A DNA stretch of 64,000 bases from Excoecaria cochinchinensis (GCA_947683425.1 CANTUQ010000078.1:1862001-1926000), one strand, 5' to 3'; positions 33,335 to 46,142 are shown, counted from the first letter of the stretch. Program-made: numbers and translations. Notes: generated by a model not told the origin, from the sequence alone.

Positions 33335-34767
33335 TTCCCTCCCTCTTTAGAAAAGATTCGTCCTCGAATCTTCGTCTTGTTCAAGTTGGGAATTGGCACT
33401 TGTAAAATAAATTGATCTTCATACAAGATCTTTTGAATAGGTGGAAATAAAATGAATGCTTCTCCAGAAAAGAACTCATCATGTTCCTGCAAGTTAATAT
33501 GAAAACTAAGCAAAACATGGTTAGTCTTTAATATAATGTTTTCATTCTGATCATTATTATCTTCACTTTCCATGTTCAATTCAACCTCTTTAAGAACTGT
33601 AGGGTCAATTATAACATACTGATCTTTTATCTCAATTACACAAACATCCTTCTGTTCACTCAAAGCAACATCTTCTCTTTCAATTATGTTTTCCTTTTCA
33701 CTCAAAACAACATCTTCGTCACATCCACTTATTTCTTCACCATTTACAACTTCATCAGCATATAAGTCTATACCATCTCTTTCAGCTTCACAAACAATTT
33801 CATCGATAATAACTTCCTCTTCTTTCTTTCTTTCCTCTTGTCTCCTATACGTACTTATTAGTCCAGAAAGTTGTTTAAACTGCAATTTCATATTTTTAAA
33901 ATCTTCATTTTTGCTCCAATTTGAACAACTCTTGTTGTGGGAATTTGAAAATAACCTTACTGGCCTCCTTTGCTTTTGTTGCCTCTCCACTTTCATGGCA
34001 ATATTTACTAGGTCCTCCATTACTCCATAATGTTGTAAGTCCACCACATCAGCAATTTCCCTATTCAATCCTCCCATGAACCGAGCCATAGTAACCTCTT
34101 CTTCCTCTTCTATATTGGCTTTAATCATGAGCATTTCCATTTCCTTGTGATAATCCTCCACTGTTCTAGCTCCTTGAGTGAGCCTATGTAATTGCTGGTG
34201 CAACTCTCTATAGTAGTAGGATGGTACAAACCTCCTCTTCATTACTCTCTTCATTTCTTCCCAAGTAGAGATAGGCGGATCCCCATTCCTCCTTCTACTC
34301 TTAACTAACTCATTCCACCAAACCAGCGCATAATCACTAAACTCCACTGCTGCTATCCTTACTTTCTTCTCTTCAGAATAGTTATGACAAGCAAAAATCA
34401 TGTCCACCTTCCTTTCCCATTCTAAATACACTTCAGCATCATTCCTACCTTTAAAGGATGGAATGTTCATCTTGATGGCATTGATGTTGCTGTCCACTTT
34501 ATCTTCTCTTCTCACTCTACCCTTCATGGATTGAACTTCATCATCTTCATCCCAATCACCTTGATCAACCTTCTCTCACTCATTAATCCATCTTCCCCTC
34601 CTAGCTATTCTCCTTGAGTTGTTGGATGTTCCCCCTTCTAATTTATCCAACCTCTCTTTAACGTCCACTCTTTCCCTCAACAAATTCTCAAGGGTACCTT
34701 GCATTTCTTGTATAGCAAACACAACCTGTTCTATAGACATCTCCTTCTTACTAGATTCGTCAGTCAT
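33166..34767 (-). pseudogene. gag-acidic fusion ORF of M1, one nonsense codon
   Basis: It starts MTDESSKKEMSIEQVV like P1 gag. CGA to TGA at about 34573 stops the frame after 63 codons; the same frame then continues without a break to 33166. The gag core (FKGRNDAEVYLEWE to DLQHYGVMEDLVNIAMKV) is P1-like. After SNWSKN it switches to the acidic domain, with an extra acidic repeat containing VVLSEKENIIERED. It ends IPNLNKTKIRGRIFSKEGG and runs into the 3' LTR. There is no zinc knuckle and no pol. The stop is a CpG-type transition. Confidence 0.88.
33335..33348 (-). other. Polypurine tract of M1
   Basis: AAAGAGGGAGGGAA on the minus strand, abutting the 3' LTR. Confidence 0.9.
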
Positions 34768-35897
34768 GGTGCTTTACCTGCAAAAGATGTTAAATAAACT
34801 AGCCTCACTACACTCCCTCACGTGTTTACACTCAAAGAAGTGACACTCCACTCGTGTGTCGCTCAAATTTGGCTTTTACCCTCCTTTAAGCTCACACTCT
34901 CAAGCCTTTTACCACTCAAGCTTGCTGTCTTCAGTTGCACTTCAGAACTCAAACTCAAGTCAAAATAGTTCACAAGCAGCAAATTATAGTAAAAGAATGC
35001 AATGAAAATACTTAACAAAGAAGATAGGCACAAAACTAGAAGCAAAAGACCAAAGTGAAGAACGTTGAAATGAGCATACAAGGTGAAGATATGTATGCTG
35101 TCCGAATTGTATAAATTTAACTAACAAGAATCAAGTTGTTAATTATAGTGTAATCGGAAGCAAAAACACAAAGACACCAAAAATGGAAACTTAAAAATGA
35201 AAGAAATGACAAAACTAATGCAAGATTGCAGAAATTGAAATCTCCCAAATGGAAAATTCAATTTGATACAATATGGGTTAACACACTAAGACAAAATGAA
35301 AAGGAAGCACCAATATGTCCAAACTAAATCAAGATTAGGAAACCCAAATGATTGTCCAAAATAAGACAAAGTTTAAACCAATATGTCTTAATAAGATCAA
35401 ATAAGGAAACCCAAATGTCTAGACTAAGACAAAATAACTTATCCACTATGTCTTAATTAGTTCAAGATATGGAAACCCAATTCAGCCCAATAGGTTCAAG
35501 TTAAACCCAAATAATTATCCAACTCCAAATCTGGCCCAATAGGGTTAAATCAAACCCAAATAATTATCCAACTCCAAATCTGGCCCAATAGGTTTAATTC
35601 AATGTAATTCACGCCCAAACTAATTCAACAACCCTAATTTGTATACTTTTCTTTTCTAGCCGCCAACAACTTTTTCTTTTCTTTTTTTTTTATATATTTT
35701 GATTTTTAACAACTAGAACAGCAAACAACCTAAACTTTAAGATCAAATAACAAAGAATTCAGCCTAAAAACAAGGCTCCTAAATTTTCGGCCCCTATGAT
35801 GAACAAGGGTTCCTAAATTTTAGGAATCACATAAATTGAAAATTAATGAATAAAAACAGCAAACAAACATGGATAAATAAGAATTTAATCCAAATCC
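34768..35897 (-). other. 5' leader of M1
   Basis: It is homologous to the P1 leader, including the repeats of about 65 and 49 bp (35330-35600), the GGAGTG boxes with CACGTG and the TTTTGCAG tract. No gene. Confidence 0.82.
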
Positions 35898-35911
35898 AAG
35901 CTCTGATACCA
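35898..35911 (-). other. Primer-binding site of M1
   Basis: TGGTATCAGAGCTT on the minus strand, two bases from the LTR. Confidence 0.93.
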
Positions 35912-35913
35912 AA

Positions 35914-36782
35914 TGATGCAGAACCCCAAGGCTAAAGAACCCGAAACCCCTTGAACATACAATATGGCATGAATATGAACAAGAATAAACCCCCAATCTA
36001 AAGAAACCCCAAACAACTATGTGAATGGAAACGCTTATAATAGATTGATTTAAAAACACAAGAACAGAATTCGCCACAAAGTAAATACCTTGATAAGAAT
36101 TAAAGTTCTTGATGCAAAAGAAGAAGACAAACAATCCTCTCCAATGAAGAATTTGGCCAAGCCAAATAAAAGTCTCAAAATATCATAATCTCCAAGTCTG
36201 AATTACAAATTCGTTTTTGAGGAGTATTTATACTCACTTAAGCTAATAAAAACCCTAATTAATCAAATAGGCCTTAACACATGGGCCTTACATCAAGATA
36301 ACTAAAGCCCACACTAATTAACTTAAAATTTAGCCCAAAAAGCCTAAAAAGAACTAATTAAATGAGCTCAAGCTAATTAAAGCCTATCTCACTTAAATAA
36401 GCCCAAAAGAATAAGTTAAGGCCTAATATATTACAAATAATCAAATAAAAATAATAAATAAAAGCCTAAACTAAAAGCCCAAACAAAACAGCCCATTAAG
36501 TCCATTAATTGGCACATGCATTGCACATGTAATGTGTCACATGATGTGCACATGCATATGGCACATGCATAGCACATGACATGGCACATGTCTAGCACAT
36601 GTCAAAGCACATGGATGGCACATGTCAAGGTCACATGACTTGCACATGCCTCTCTTCAAAGTCTCTTTTTGATTCGGCTTCTTCATAGCTACAGTAAACC
36701 ACCTTCAAGCCTTCTTGAACTTTCCCAAATTTAATCTCCATAAATCTGAACTTGCAATGTTGACCCCCCTGTGCACGCATCA
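35914..36782 (-). repeat. 5' LTR of M1 (869 bp)
   Basis: It pairs with 32449-33334 and lacks the short ACATTGCAAGATTATA duplication present there. Its inner end is TTCTGCATCA (G to A on the plus strand). Confidence 0.93.
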
Positions 36783-36838
36783 GCTATTCGAATTGTATGT
36801 GTGGGTTTGTAGCTCGCTAGCTATTGGGTTCCGCATCA

Positions 36839-39599
36839 GTAAGATTCGTCCATGAAATAGTACTAAAGTCTTTCACAAACCTCCTATAGAAACTAGCAAG
36901 TCCATGAAAACTCCTAACTTCACTAACTGATTTAGGTGTAGGCCAATCTTGAATTGCCTTAACCTTTTCATTGTCAACTTCTATTCCTTTGGCCGAAACC
37001 ACAAACCCTAGGAATATCAATTTATCACTACAAAAAATGCATTTCTTTACATTGGCATACAACTTTTCATTCCTAAGTACTTGTAAAACAGCCCTTATAT
37101 GATCTATATGCTCATCTAAAGATCTACTATAAATGAGTATATCATCAAAATAAACAACTACGAACTTTCCTAGGAATGCACGCAAAACATGGTTCATCAA
37201 TCTCATAAATGTACTAGGTGCATTAGTTAGCCCAAATGGCATCACCATCCATTCATACAAACCATATTTTGTTTTAAAAGCTGTTTTCCATTCATCACCT
37301 AATTTCATCCTAATTTGGTGATATCCACTCTTCAAATCAATTTTTGTAAAGAAACAAGCACCGTGCAATTCATCTAACATGTCATCTAACCTAGGAATAG
37401 GATGTCGATACTTTACCGTGATTCTATTGACTGCTTGGCAATCGACACACATCCTCCAAGTTCCATCCTTTTTTGGTACCAGTAAAACAGGGACAGCACA
37501 TGGGCTCAAGCTTTCTCTTATATGACCTCTTTCCAACAACTCATCAACTTGCCTTTGAAGTTCCTTTGTTTCTTCAGGGTTACTCCTATAAGCTGGTCGA
37601 TTTGGAATCGTTGATCCTGGAATGAAGTCAATCTGATGTTCAATCCCCCTCAATGGTGGTAACCCCTTGGGAATCTCCTCAGGGAAGACATCATCAAATT
37701 CCTGCAATAAAGAAACAACACAACTAGGCAAACTTGGGTTAATGTCAGTCAAGTTAAGAAAATTCTCTTTGAATCGAAGTACAATGAGAGATTTCTTTGC
37801 AATAAAAGCACTCTTCAATTCCCTCTGTTTTGCATAGAACGAAAGTTTCTTTTCTCTCTTGCACAGTCACTCTCCGTTGGGCCATTTTCTTTCTTTTCTC
37901 TCTTGGCCTCTTTTACCTCATTTTCTTTTGCCTTTTCGGCCTCACTACCCATCTCCCCTTCAAATGACTTCTTAAGTCTCAATTGATCATCGTGTACCTC
38001 TTTTGGTGTCATAGGGGCCAAAATGACATTCTGCTCATTCATTTTGAATGAATACCTATTTTTATACCCATTATGTGTTACACGCCTATCAAATTGCCAA
38101 GGCCTTCCAAGTAATATATGACCAGCATGCATGGGTACCACATCACATACGACCTCATCCTTATATCTCCCAATCGAGAAGGCAATAAGAACTTGTTTTG
38201 TTACTTTTACTTCTCCACAATCATTCAACCATTGCAGTTTATAAGGATTAGGGTGTTTCATCCATCTCAGTCCCAACTTGTTAACAAGTGTAGTACTAGC
38301 AACATTAGTACAACTACCCCCATCTATAATTAAACTACAAACTTTCCCATTCACTTTACATCTAGTATGGAAGATATTTTCCCTTTGGTCTACATCTGAT
38401 TCTTCCTTAAATTGCACATTCAAAGCACGCCTAACAACTAGAGATTCACCATGTTCAGCAAATTCAATTTCATCATCAGAAGCATCTACTAAACTAGGCA
38501 TGGAATCAGAATCACTTTCATGTTCAGAAACAACTTCTCCACTATCCCTAACAAGCATAGACCTTTTATTAGGACACTGAGATGCAATATGCCCAACCCC
38601 CAAACATCTAAAACATTTAATCTCTCTATGCTTAGTATTAGAAGGGATTATATTAGAGGTACCTTTTGATTCGGTTTTGCCACCTTGGTTGTCCTTGAAT
38701 TTGTCTTTTGAGTCGAAGGACTTTTGGGCAGCCTTATTGTCACTCTTATTCCACTTCGAATTCCAATTAGATGTGGAACCCGAATTTTGGCTTCTAGCAC
38801 TTCCTTTGTATTTCATTTGTCTCTCCACTTTCATGGCCAAGTTCACTAGTTCCTCCATGTCAAGGAATGGGTGCAACTCGACAACATTTGCAATCTCCCT
38901 ATTTAGGCCACTTAGAAATCGAACCATAACGGATTCTTCCTCTTCTTCTAGGTTTGCTTTTATCATCAACATTTCCATCTCCTTGTGGTATTCTTCCACT
39001 GTTCTAGCCCCTTGAGTAAGTCTGTGCAATCGTTGATGTATCTCTCTATAGTAATAGCTCGGCACAAACCTTTTCCTCATAATCCTTTTCATCTCTTCCC
39101 AACTAGAAACAGGATTCTCTCCATTTCTCCTCCTATTCTTGTTCAATTCAGCCCACCATACCAGTGCATAGTTTGAGAACTCTACTGCAGCTAGTCTAAC
39201 CTTCTTTTCATCAGAATAGTTATGGCATTCAAAGATCATCTCTACTTTCCTTTCCCACTCCAAGTATTCTTCAGCATCATTTCGGCCTTTGAAGGGTGGA
39301 ATATTCATCTTGATAGCATTTATGTTACTATCCATTTTATCTTCTCTTCTCACTCTTCCTCTTACTGAACGAACTTGCTCCTCTTCGTCCAATTCATCAT
39401 GATCAACCTCTTCAGTAATGAATCGACCTCTCCTTGCTACTCTACTGGTAGTATTAGAAGTGCTCACTTCGAGCTTCTCCAATCTTTCATTTACATTCCC
39501 CATTTCCCTCATAAACCTCTCAAATGTACTTTGCATTGCTTGTATAGCAAAGGCAATCTCTTCTTGGGACATGCCTTTCTTACCAGTTTCTTTAGTCAT
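36839..39599 (-). pseudogene. gag-protease-RT of H0a, frameshifted and truncated
   Basis: It starts MTKETGKKGMSQEEI after the TTTGCAG tract. The gag core is followed by the zinc knuckle CFRCLGVGHIASQC and protease IDGGSCTN. The first frame ends at 37815, where a frameshift near 37840 separates it from the RT frame. RT has PAYRSNPEETKEL, the TWRMCVD region and YFDD. After RRFVKDFSTI the frame is lost: a short stretch resembling the GGACGAATCTT end of the element joins directly to the H0b leader. This suggests a deletion of RNase H, integrase and LTR. Confidence 0.88.
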
Positions 39600-40505
39600 T
39601 GTATTTACCTGCAAACAAAATTAGATAAAATAACCTCACTAAGCACTCCCTCTCGTGTTTGCACTCAAGTTTGTATCACTCCTCTCGTGTTTCACACAAT
39701 ATGGGCTTTTACCCTCTCGAATGCACTCACACACTCTTGCCTTTTTCCACTCTTGCTCTTTACTTTCGGGTTGTTCTTCAGAACCAAGTATCAATTCAAG
39801 CGAGTCTTAATGTAGGGAAATACAAGATAACTTAATGAAGAATATAGCACACTCGAATCTAGAGGCAAGATTTTGTATAGGAATCAATAAAACAGAATTG
39901 TTACACACTTAGATGAAGAAAGGTGTGCAACTGAATTTTGCGCAAATGAGTAATAGAAAGCAACTTACTACTCAAACAATGTAATTAGAAGCAAAAGCAA
40001 TTAAACAAATAAAAGAGACTTAGAATATCAAGAAAAACAGATTTGAACAAAGTGTAATGGATTCGGCACTCCTTAATGAAGAAACCGAACTAGAACCTAA
40101 ATATTCTATCCCAACCCAAGCTAGCTCTAACTAACATGCAAACACCTAAATTTAAGTTATAATCAGCACCCCCAAATAGATCTGGATTTTTTTTTTTAAA
40201 TAAGATCAATAGCTAAACTATCTTAATGAGGTTCAACTTAATCACTTTAGGTATAAAAAGAATTCAATGAACCATTTTCAACTCAACCAAAAAAGATTTG
40301 AGCTCTAAAACCTATTACTTGTTCATTGTGGTTCAATTCAGTTTCAAATCCTTATAACAAGCAATAGATGACACAAATATGATATATGTATCATTTAAAT
40401 CACGAATGAACAGTAGCTACGCGATGAACAGTACCTGAACAGTACCACTTTTTTTTTTTTAACACCAAACAATAATTCAAGCTAGATAAAAATCCAACTT
40501 CAATT
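39600..40505 (-). other. 5' leader of H0a
   Basis: This leader is less like those of A to D. It keeps the GGAGTG box, a GTGAGGGAGTG variant near 39645 and the TTTGCAG tract. TGAACAGT words lie near 40405-40450. No gene. Confidence 0.75.
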
Positions 40506-40519
40506 AGGCTCTGATACCA
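40506..40519 (-). other. Primer-binding site of H0a
   Basis: TGGTATCAGAGCCT on the minus strand, two bases from the LTR. Confidence 0.9.
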
Positions 40520-40521
40520 AT

Positions 40522-41453
40522 TGATGCGGAACCCCAGGATCTAATCAAAACCCCGAACTCTTCATTCAATTAACCATCAAATCCTAAACATGCAATCTGA
40601 AATTGTATTCACTCTAAACCCTAATATCAAAGATAATTAAGACCTAAAGCAGAAAAATGAAAGAATAGAACTACACAAGAACAAAGCTTGAATAACCCAA
40701 TTCTTAAAACAACACAAAGTAAAGATTCACTTACTTTGCAAAAGATGTCTTGCAAACAGCAAAGAACAATAATATTTCTCTATTCAAAAAACTGATGAAA
40801 AACACGCATAAGTATGCCTTATATAGGCAGCCACTTAACCCTAATACATGTAGGAGTAAATAAACCCTAAACCTAATTGAAATAATAAAATTAAAAGCCA
40901 ATTGGATGGGCTGCCAAAGTGGGTGGCATGAGCCCATATTGAAAAGGCTTAGTTATTACAATTAATCAAGTTAAAAACTTAAATTGAGGCCCTAACTAAA
41001 AGCCCAAACCAAACAGCCCATTAGTTCATTAATTAAGCACATGCAATGCACATGACATAAGCCACATGTCTAGCACATGTCAAGCACATGCTTGGCACAT
41101 GTCATTGTCACATGCCCGGCACATGTTTAGGTCACATGCTCGGCACATGTCAAGTGTCACATGACCGGCACATGTCAAGTGTTACTTGAGTTGAATATTC
41201 GGCTTCTTTCCCTTCATGGCCCATTTCTACTCCCAACATGTGAACCAGCTTCAAATCTCCTTGAACAACTCCAATTTTGGTCTCCATGGCCCCGGAATTA
41301 ACCCCATAATATTTGTGCCCTTGAAGCTTCATTTCCTCTTCAATGAATGCTTGAATAAAGCCTTGTAACTTCTCATTGAGTTTCTTGGCTCTATTCCTTG
41401 TAATCGGTCCATTTGGAAGCTTTAATGGGTCCTTTCCATGGCTATCTACATCA
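40522..41453 (-). repeat. 5' LTR of H0a, family F (932 bp)
   Basis: On the minus strand it starts TGATGTAGATAGCC and ends TTCCGCATCA. Its first 300 bp encode a tail with LPNGPITRNRAKKLNEKL. A CATGTG cluster lies at 41035-41185. Confidence 0.88.
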
Positions 41454-43499
41454 AGAGGCAACAAAAGCAAAGGAGGACAGCAAGGACATTTTCGAGTTCC
41501 AGCAATAAGTGGAACCAGAAATGGAACAAATTTGAAGAAAGGAAGAAAGAATATCATTCAGCTCCTAAAGAGAAAGAAACCGAAGCAAACAAAAGCAAGG
41601 ATAAGAGTACACCCATTCAAAAAGGTACTACTGATCCTTCAACCAAACTTTCTAAACATAGGGATATTAAGTGCTTTAAATGTCAGGGTAGAGGTCATTA
41701 TGCATCTGATTGTCCTAATAGGAAAACTATGTTTATTAAGGGGGGTGAGATTGTTTCTGAGTCTGAACATGAAAATGAGTCTGATGATGGGGAGTTGAGC
41801 ATGCCACCTTTAGAGGATTGTTCTGATAATGATGAATATGTTGAGTATGCTGTTAAAGGGGAAGCTTTAGTTACTAGGCGTGTATTGAATATGAATGTAA
41901 AAGAAGAAGGCTTAGAACAGCGTGAACATATTTTCCATACTAGATGTTTGATAGGTGGGAAGGCTTGTAGTTTGATCATTGATGGGGTAGTTGCACGAAC
42001 GTGGCTAGCACTATCCTAGTGGATAAATTGGGCTTGAAATGTGAAAAACACCCTAGTCCCTATAGATTGCAATGGCTAAATGACAGTGGGGAAGTTAAGG
42101 TGACTAAGCAAGTTAGAGTTACATTTTCTATTGGTAGATATGTGGATGAAATTGTGTGTGATGTAGTCCCTATGCAAGCTGGTCACATATTGTTGGGTAG
42201 ACCTTGGCAGTTTGATAGGAGAGTAATGCATGATGGGTATAAGAATAGGTACTCTTTTGTACATAATGGTAATAAAGTTACACTTGCACCAATGTCACCA
42301 AAAGAAACTTATCTTGAACAAATGAGAATGCAGCAATCTTCAAGTGGGAGTTCGGGAAGTGAGGAAAAGAAAAATGAGAGCAAAGAGGCCATGAGAGAAA
42401 AGAAACATGATAAAGGCCCAATGGTGAGTGACTACACAGGAGAGGAAAAGAAAGTGGGATGTGCAGGAGAGAAGAAGTTAGTGAGTGAAAAAAAGAAGAG
42501 TGATATGAGAGTTGTAAGAAAAGACAATGAGAGGAGTGAAAAGGTAAAAGTGCAATCATGTTTTTATGCAAAACCGAGGGAACTCAATAGTGCCTACTTA
42601 GGCAAGAGAGCTTTGGTCATAATTCGGTTTAGGGAGAATTTCTGTTCTCAAACTGACCTTAACCCCGATTTGCCTAGTGTTTTTGTGGATCTTTTGCAGG
42701 AATATGCAGATGTCTTTCCAGAAGATGTTCCACATGGCTTACCACCCTTGAGAGGGATTGAGCATCAAATAGACTTTGTGCCAGGATCCCAAATTCCAAA
42801 TCGTCCAGCTTATAGGAGCAATCCCGAGGAGACAAAGGAATTGCAACAACAAGTGGATGAATTACTTCAAAAGGGATATGTGCGGGAAAGCATGAGTCCT
42901 TGTGCTATTCCGGTCCTATTAGTGCCAAAGAAGGATGGAACATGGAGGATGTGCATTGATTGCCGTGCGGTCAACAAAATCACGGTAAAGTATCGCCACC
43001 CTATTCCTAGATTAGATGATATGCTGGATGAATTGCATGGTGCTTGTGTTTTCACCAAAATTGATTTAAAAAGTGGCTATCATCAAATTAGGATGAAAGA
43101 GGGAGATGAGTGGAAAACTGTGTTTAAGACAAAATATGGTTTGTATGAGTGGTTAGTAATGCCATTTGGGTTATCTAATGCACCTAGTACATTCATGCGT
43201 TTAATGAATCATGTCTTGCGTGAGTTTCTTGGTAAATTTGTGGTTGTTTACTTTGATGATATTCTAGTATACAGCAAATGCTTAGATGAACATATGATGC
43301 ATGTTAGGGCTGTTCTAGATGTTTTGAGAAAGGAGAAGTTATTGGCAAACCTTAAGAAGTGCTCATTTTGCATGGATAAAGTTATCTTCTTAGGTTTTGT
43401 AGTAAGTGCTAATGGTGTAGAAGTTGATGCTGAGAAAGTTAAAGCAATTCAAGAGTGGCCAACACCTAAAACCGTGACTGAGGTAAGAAGCTTCCATGG
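41454..43499 (+). pseudogene. gag C-terminus, protease and RT of P2, frameshifted
   Basis: It begins in the RQQKQRR region of gag. The zinc knuckle is CFKCQGRGHYASDC. In the protease active site the G run at 41984-41987 is one base shorter than in P1, so IIDGG goes out of frame; the downstream frame (42001 on) is clean. RT is complete through YFDD and FLGFVVSANG. P3 interrupts after RSFHG. Confidence 0.9.
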
Positions 43500-44346
43500 T
43501 GATACGGATCAGCCAGATACTCAGGATTCTTTGAAGATTCCAAGTGGACCAATTACAAGGGGGCGAGCTAAGAAGCTGAAAATGGCTATGACAACTTATG
43601 TACAAGGCTTTGTTACTCAAGAGCTGAATGAAGATGTCTTTGAGAAGTGTCAAAAAGAGCTTGAAGGAGGTTTTCACAAAGTACTTAGCCTTTTGGAAGC
43701 TTCTAGTGAAATTGGGCCAACTTAAGCCATTTTTGGGCCAATTTAAGTCATTTTTGGGTTTATACTACTTTGGGCTTTATTTGTACAAGTCATGTGCTTC
43801 ATTTAAAAGTCACATGACTCATTTATTTAATGACTTAATGGGCTAAACGAATTGGGCTTTTAGATTGGGTTTAGTTTAGTTATTTTTGGGTTTTAATTAG
43901 TCTTTCTTTTGGGCTTATTTTAAGTGTGTTTAATTTTTTAGCTTGGGCTTAACTTATCTTGTAAAGCCCATGGACAATTCGGCCACACCATGTTTAAGGC
44001 CTCATTAGGGTTTTCTTTATGTTATTTTGCTAGCTAGGGTTAGCCACCATATAAATAGGATATTATAGATTGTAAACGGAGATTTTTGAATGATTATTAT
44101 TAGCATAGCCGAATTTATTTGCTTAGATTAAGAGAGTGAATTGCTTTCTTTTCTATTGCATGAAGAATTTGATTAACTTATCAATCGTTTGATTGTGGCG
44201 TTTTTCAGTTCTTTGTTTCCCGATTATTTGGGTTTTCAGTCACAGGTTGATTGGGGGTTCAATAGGGAGGGTGTTTATCTGATTTGGTTTGCTATTCGAA
44301 TTGTATGTGTGGGTTTGTAGCTCGATAGCTATTGGGTTCCGCATCA
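43500..44346 (+). repeat. 5' LTR of P3, family B (847 bp)
   Basis: It starts TGATACGGATCAGCC and ends TTCCGCATCA. A TATA motif ATATAAATAG lies at 44049-44058. The first 225 bp encode the pol tail. Confidence 0.95.
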
Positions 44347-44348
44347 TT

Positions 44349-44362
44349 TGGTATCAGAGCCA
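44349..44362 (+). other. Primer-binding site of P3
   Basis: TGGTATCAGAGCCA, two bases after the LTR. Confidence 0.94.
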
Positions 44363-46142
44363 AAGTTAAGGTAAATTCCTATTTATCTTAGTGTTAGGGT
44401 TTGCGTTTTCTTTTCTTTGATTTCTTTATGTTTATGCCGAATTAGGTTGCATTAAGTTTCTTAGTTAATTGTGTTTCTTTGTGTGTTTAAATTAGCCTTT
44501 TCTTTTCTTACCTTTATCTTGAATTCGTGAAATAGCCTTGAACTGTAATCTTGAACATCTTTAGCTTGAATCCGAATCCTTGTAGGAGAAAATTAGAGAT
44601 TAGTTGCTGTTTTGAAAAAAAAAAATAGAAATTTCGAGAGGCCATAACTTTTGACATAGGAGTCCGATTTGTTATTATAATATCATTCCGGAAAGGAAAT
44701 TTCGTGCTCTACAATCATTACGTGGGCAAAGCCCGACGTAACTGACTTTTTCGGCCCTTAAAAACGACGTTTAAGCCTCCGTTCTTTACTTTGAAGTTTT
44801 TGCATTTTGAAAAAAAAAAAAAGGGGGGGTTAGAAAACCGAATTTGAGTTCTGATCTTGTGGGCTTGAGAAGTTTGGTGGTTTGTAGTCTAGTTGTTCTC
44901 TATTTCATATAAAAAAAAAAAAGAAAAAAAAACGTGAAAGAAGAGAAATAAATAAGAATCTTGCGTGTGGAGAAAAGTGTAGAGGAGCAATTCGGCCAAG
45001 GGAGTTTATATAGCAATAAAGGAAAATCCAAATCCTTTAATAGGTGGGAAAACTTAATCCTAAGTGCTTGAGGATTAGGAGCAGCAATTAATCCTTTTCT
45101 AAATAGAGGTGGGAAATCCTTTAAGTAATAGAAAAAAAATTAATCCTATCTGTTTTGGGAATAGGAAAACTTAATCCTAAACCACCTTTGATTATTATTA
45201 TCCAATTCGGATAAGGATTCGTTTGTGCTATCATTTGCTAACCATTTTTGGTAACATTTGCTATCCATTTTTGGTAACATTTTGGTACCATTTTTGCTGT
45301 CATTTTACACCATTTTGGTATCATTTTGCCATCATTTTTTTTTGCACCATTTTACCATCATTTGCCTACCATTTTGCACCATTTTGCCATCATTTTTTTA
45401 CACCATTTTACCATCATTTGCCTACCATTTTGCCATCATTTTTTTACACCATTTTACCATCATTTGCCTACCATTTTGCACCATTTTGCCATCATTTACC
45501 TACCATTTTGACATCATTTTCCTATTATTTTTTTTACACACAACTTCACACATTAATTAGAGCTTGATACACCATTCGGCCTATTCATCATTTTGGCTCT
45601 AAATTGAATTGTCTTGAGTGCATTCTGTCTTATTTAGTATAATTAGGATTCTTTGTTATTTTCTTGCTTTGTTGGGTAGAATAACTAGGTTCTATATCTG
45701 ATTTACTTTGTAGTGAGTCAGATTCATACATTTTGTCCAGAATTGTCATTTTTTTTAATTCTTGTTGCGTAGTTCTTTGTTTGAGCTTGCTTTTGTTCCA
45801 TTACACTGTTAGAGTATCTTTGCTTGTTCTAATACTCTAATTTTGATATAATCAAGTGGTATACCAGTCTTGTCCGTGTACCACCTCCATTTTGTTTAGT
45901 GTCTTCTTTTCTAGCATTGAGCTTTCTGTTATTGTTAGTCGCTTATTTCCTTGCTTTCTAAAATGTACTCAAATTCTTGGTTTGTGTATTGAATTCTGAA
46001 GTGCAATTTAAGAGTTGCAATTAGAGTGGTAAAAGGCAAGAGCGTGTGAGTACATTAAGAGGGTAAAAAGCCTTGTTTGAGTGAAACACGAGAGGAGTGA
46101 CATCCTTTGAGTGTAAACACGTGAGGGAGTGTGTGAGGTTAT
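44363..46142 (+). other. 5' leader of P3
   Basis: It carries the conserved block and hairpin (44717-44742), A-rich runs (44805-44935), ATTTTGCC-type repeats (45225-45540), GGTAAAAG words, ACACGAGAGGAGTG and CACGTGAGGGAGTG. The last 31 bases, with TTTTGCAG, follow N3 at 49291-49321. Confidence 0.85.
44717..44742 (+). promoter_or_regulatory. Conserved leader hairpin (P3 copy)
   Basis: ATTACGTGGGC and GCCCGACGTAAC pair with an AAA loop; the outermost pair is lost. Confidence 0.55.

Larger units (their letters stand above)
32449..36782 (-). mobile_element. Non-autonomous gag-acidic element M1
   Basis: It is flanked by GCTAT (32444-32448 and 36783-36787) and inserted in the 3' LTR of H1. It has family A-like LTRs, primer site, a P1-type leader with tandem repeats, a gag-acidic ORF with one stop, and a polypurine tract. 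There is no pol. Confidence 0.94.
8816..36838 (+). mobile_element. Autonomous-type Ty3/gypsy element H1, host of five insertions
   Basis: H1 is flanked by GTAAG (8811-8815 and 36839-36843). Its own pieces are: 5' LTR 8816-9669; leader 9670-9905 and 18695-20201; gag 20202-21335; protease to integrase 27165-30461; 3' LTR in three parts (30462-31257, 32439-32448, 36788-36838). Insertions inside it are N1 (holding N2), X (holding NC1), a solo D LTR and M1. The coding region has three stops and an integrase deletion, so it is dead. Confidence 0.93.
30462..36838 (+). repeat. 3' LTR of H1, family B, split twice
   Basis: The LTR pieces are 30462-31257, 32439-32448 and 36788-36838, together about 857 bp against 854 bp in the 5' LTR. 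A solo D LTR and element M1 separate them, each with its own target duplication. It ends CCGCATCA before GTAAG. Confidence 0.92.
36839..41453 (-). mobile_element. Autonomous-type element H0a, 3' end missing
   Basis: It comprises 5' LTR, primer site, leader, gag, protease and RT on the minus strand. The coding part stops just after RT and meets the H0b leader at the H1 insertion site. RNase H, integrase and 3' LTR are absent. It is inserted in the gag of P2, whose sequence starts right after it with AGAGG; a matching left target copy was not found. Confidence 0.85.
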
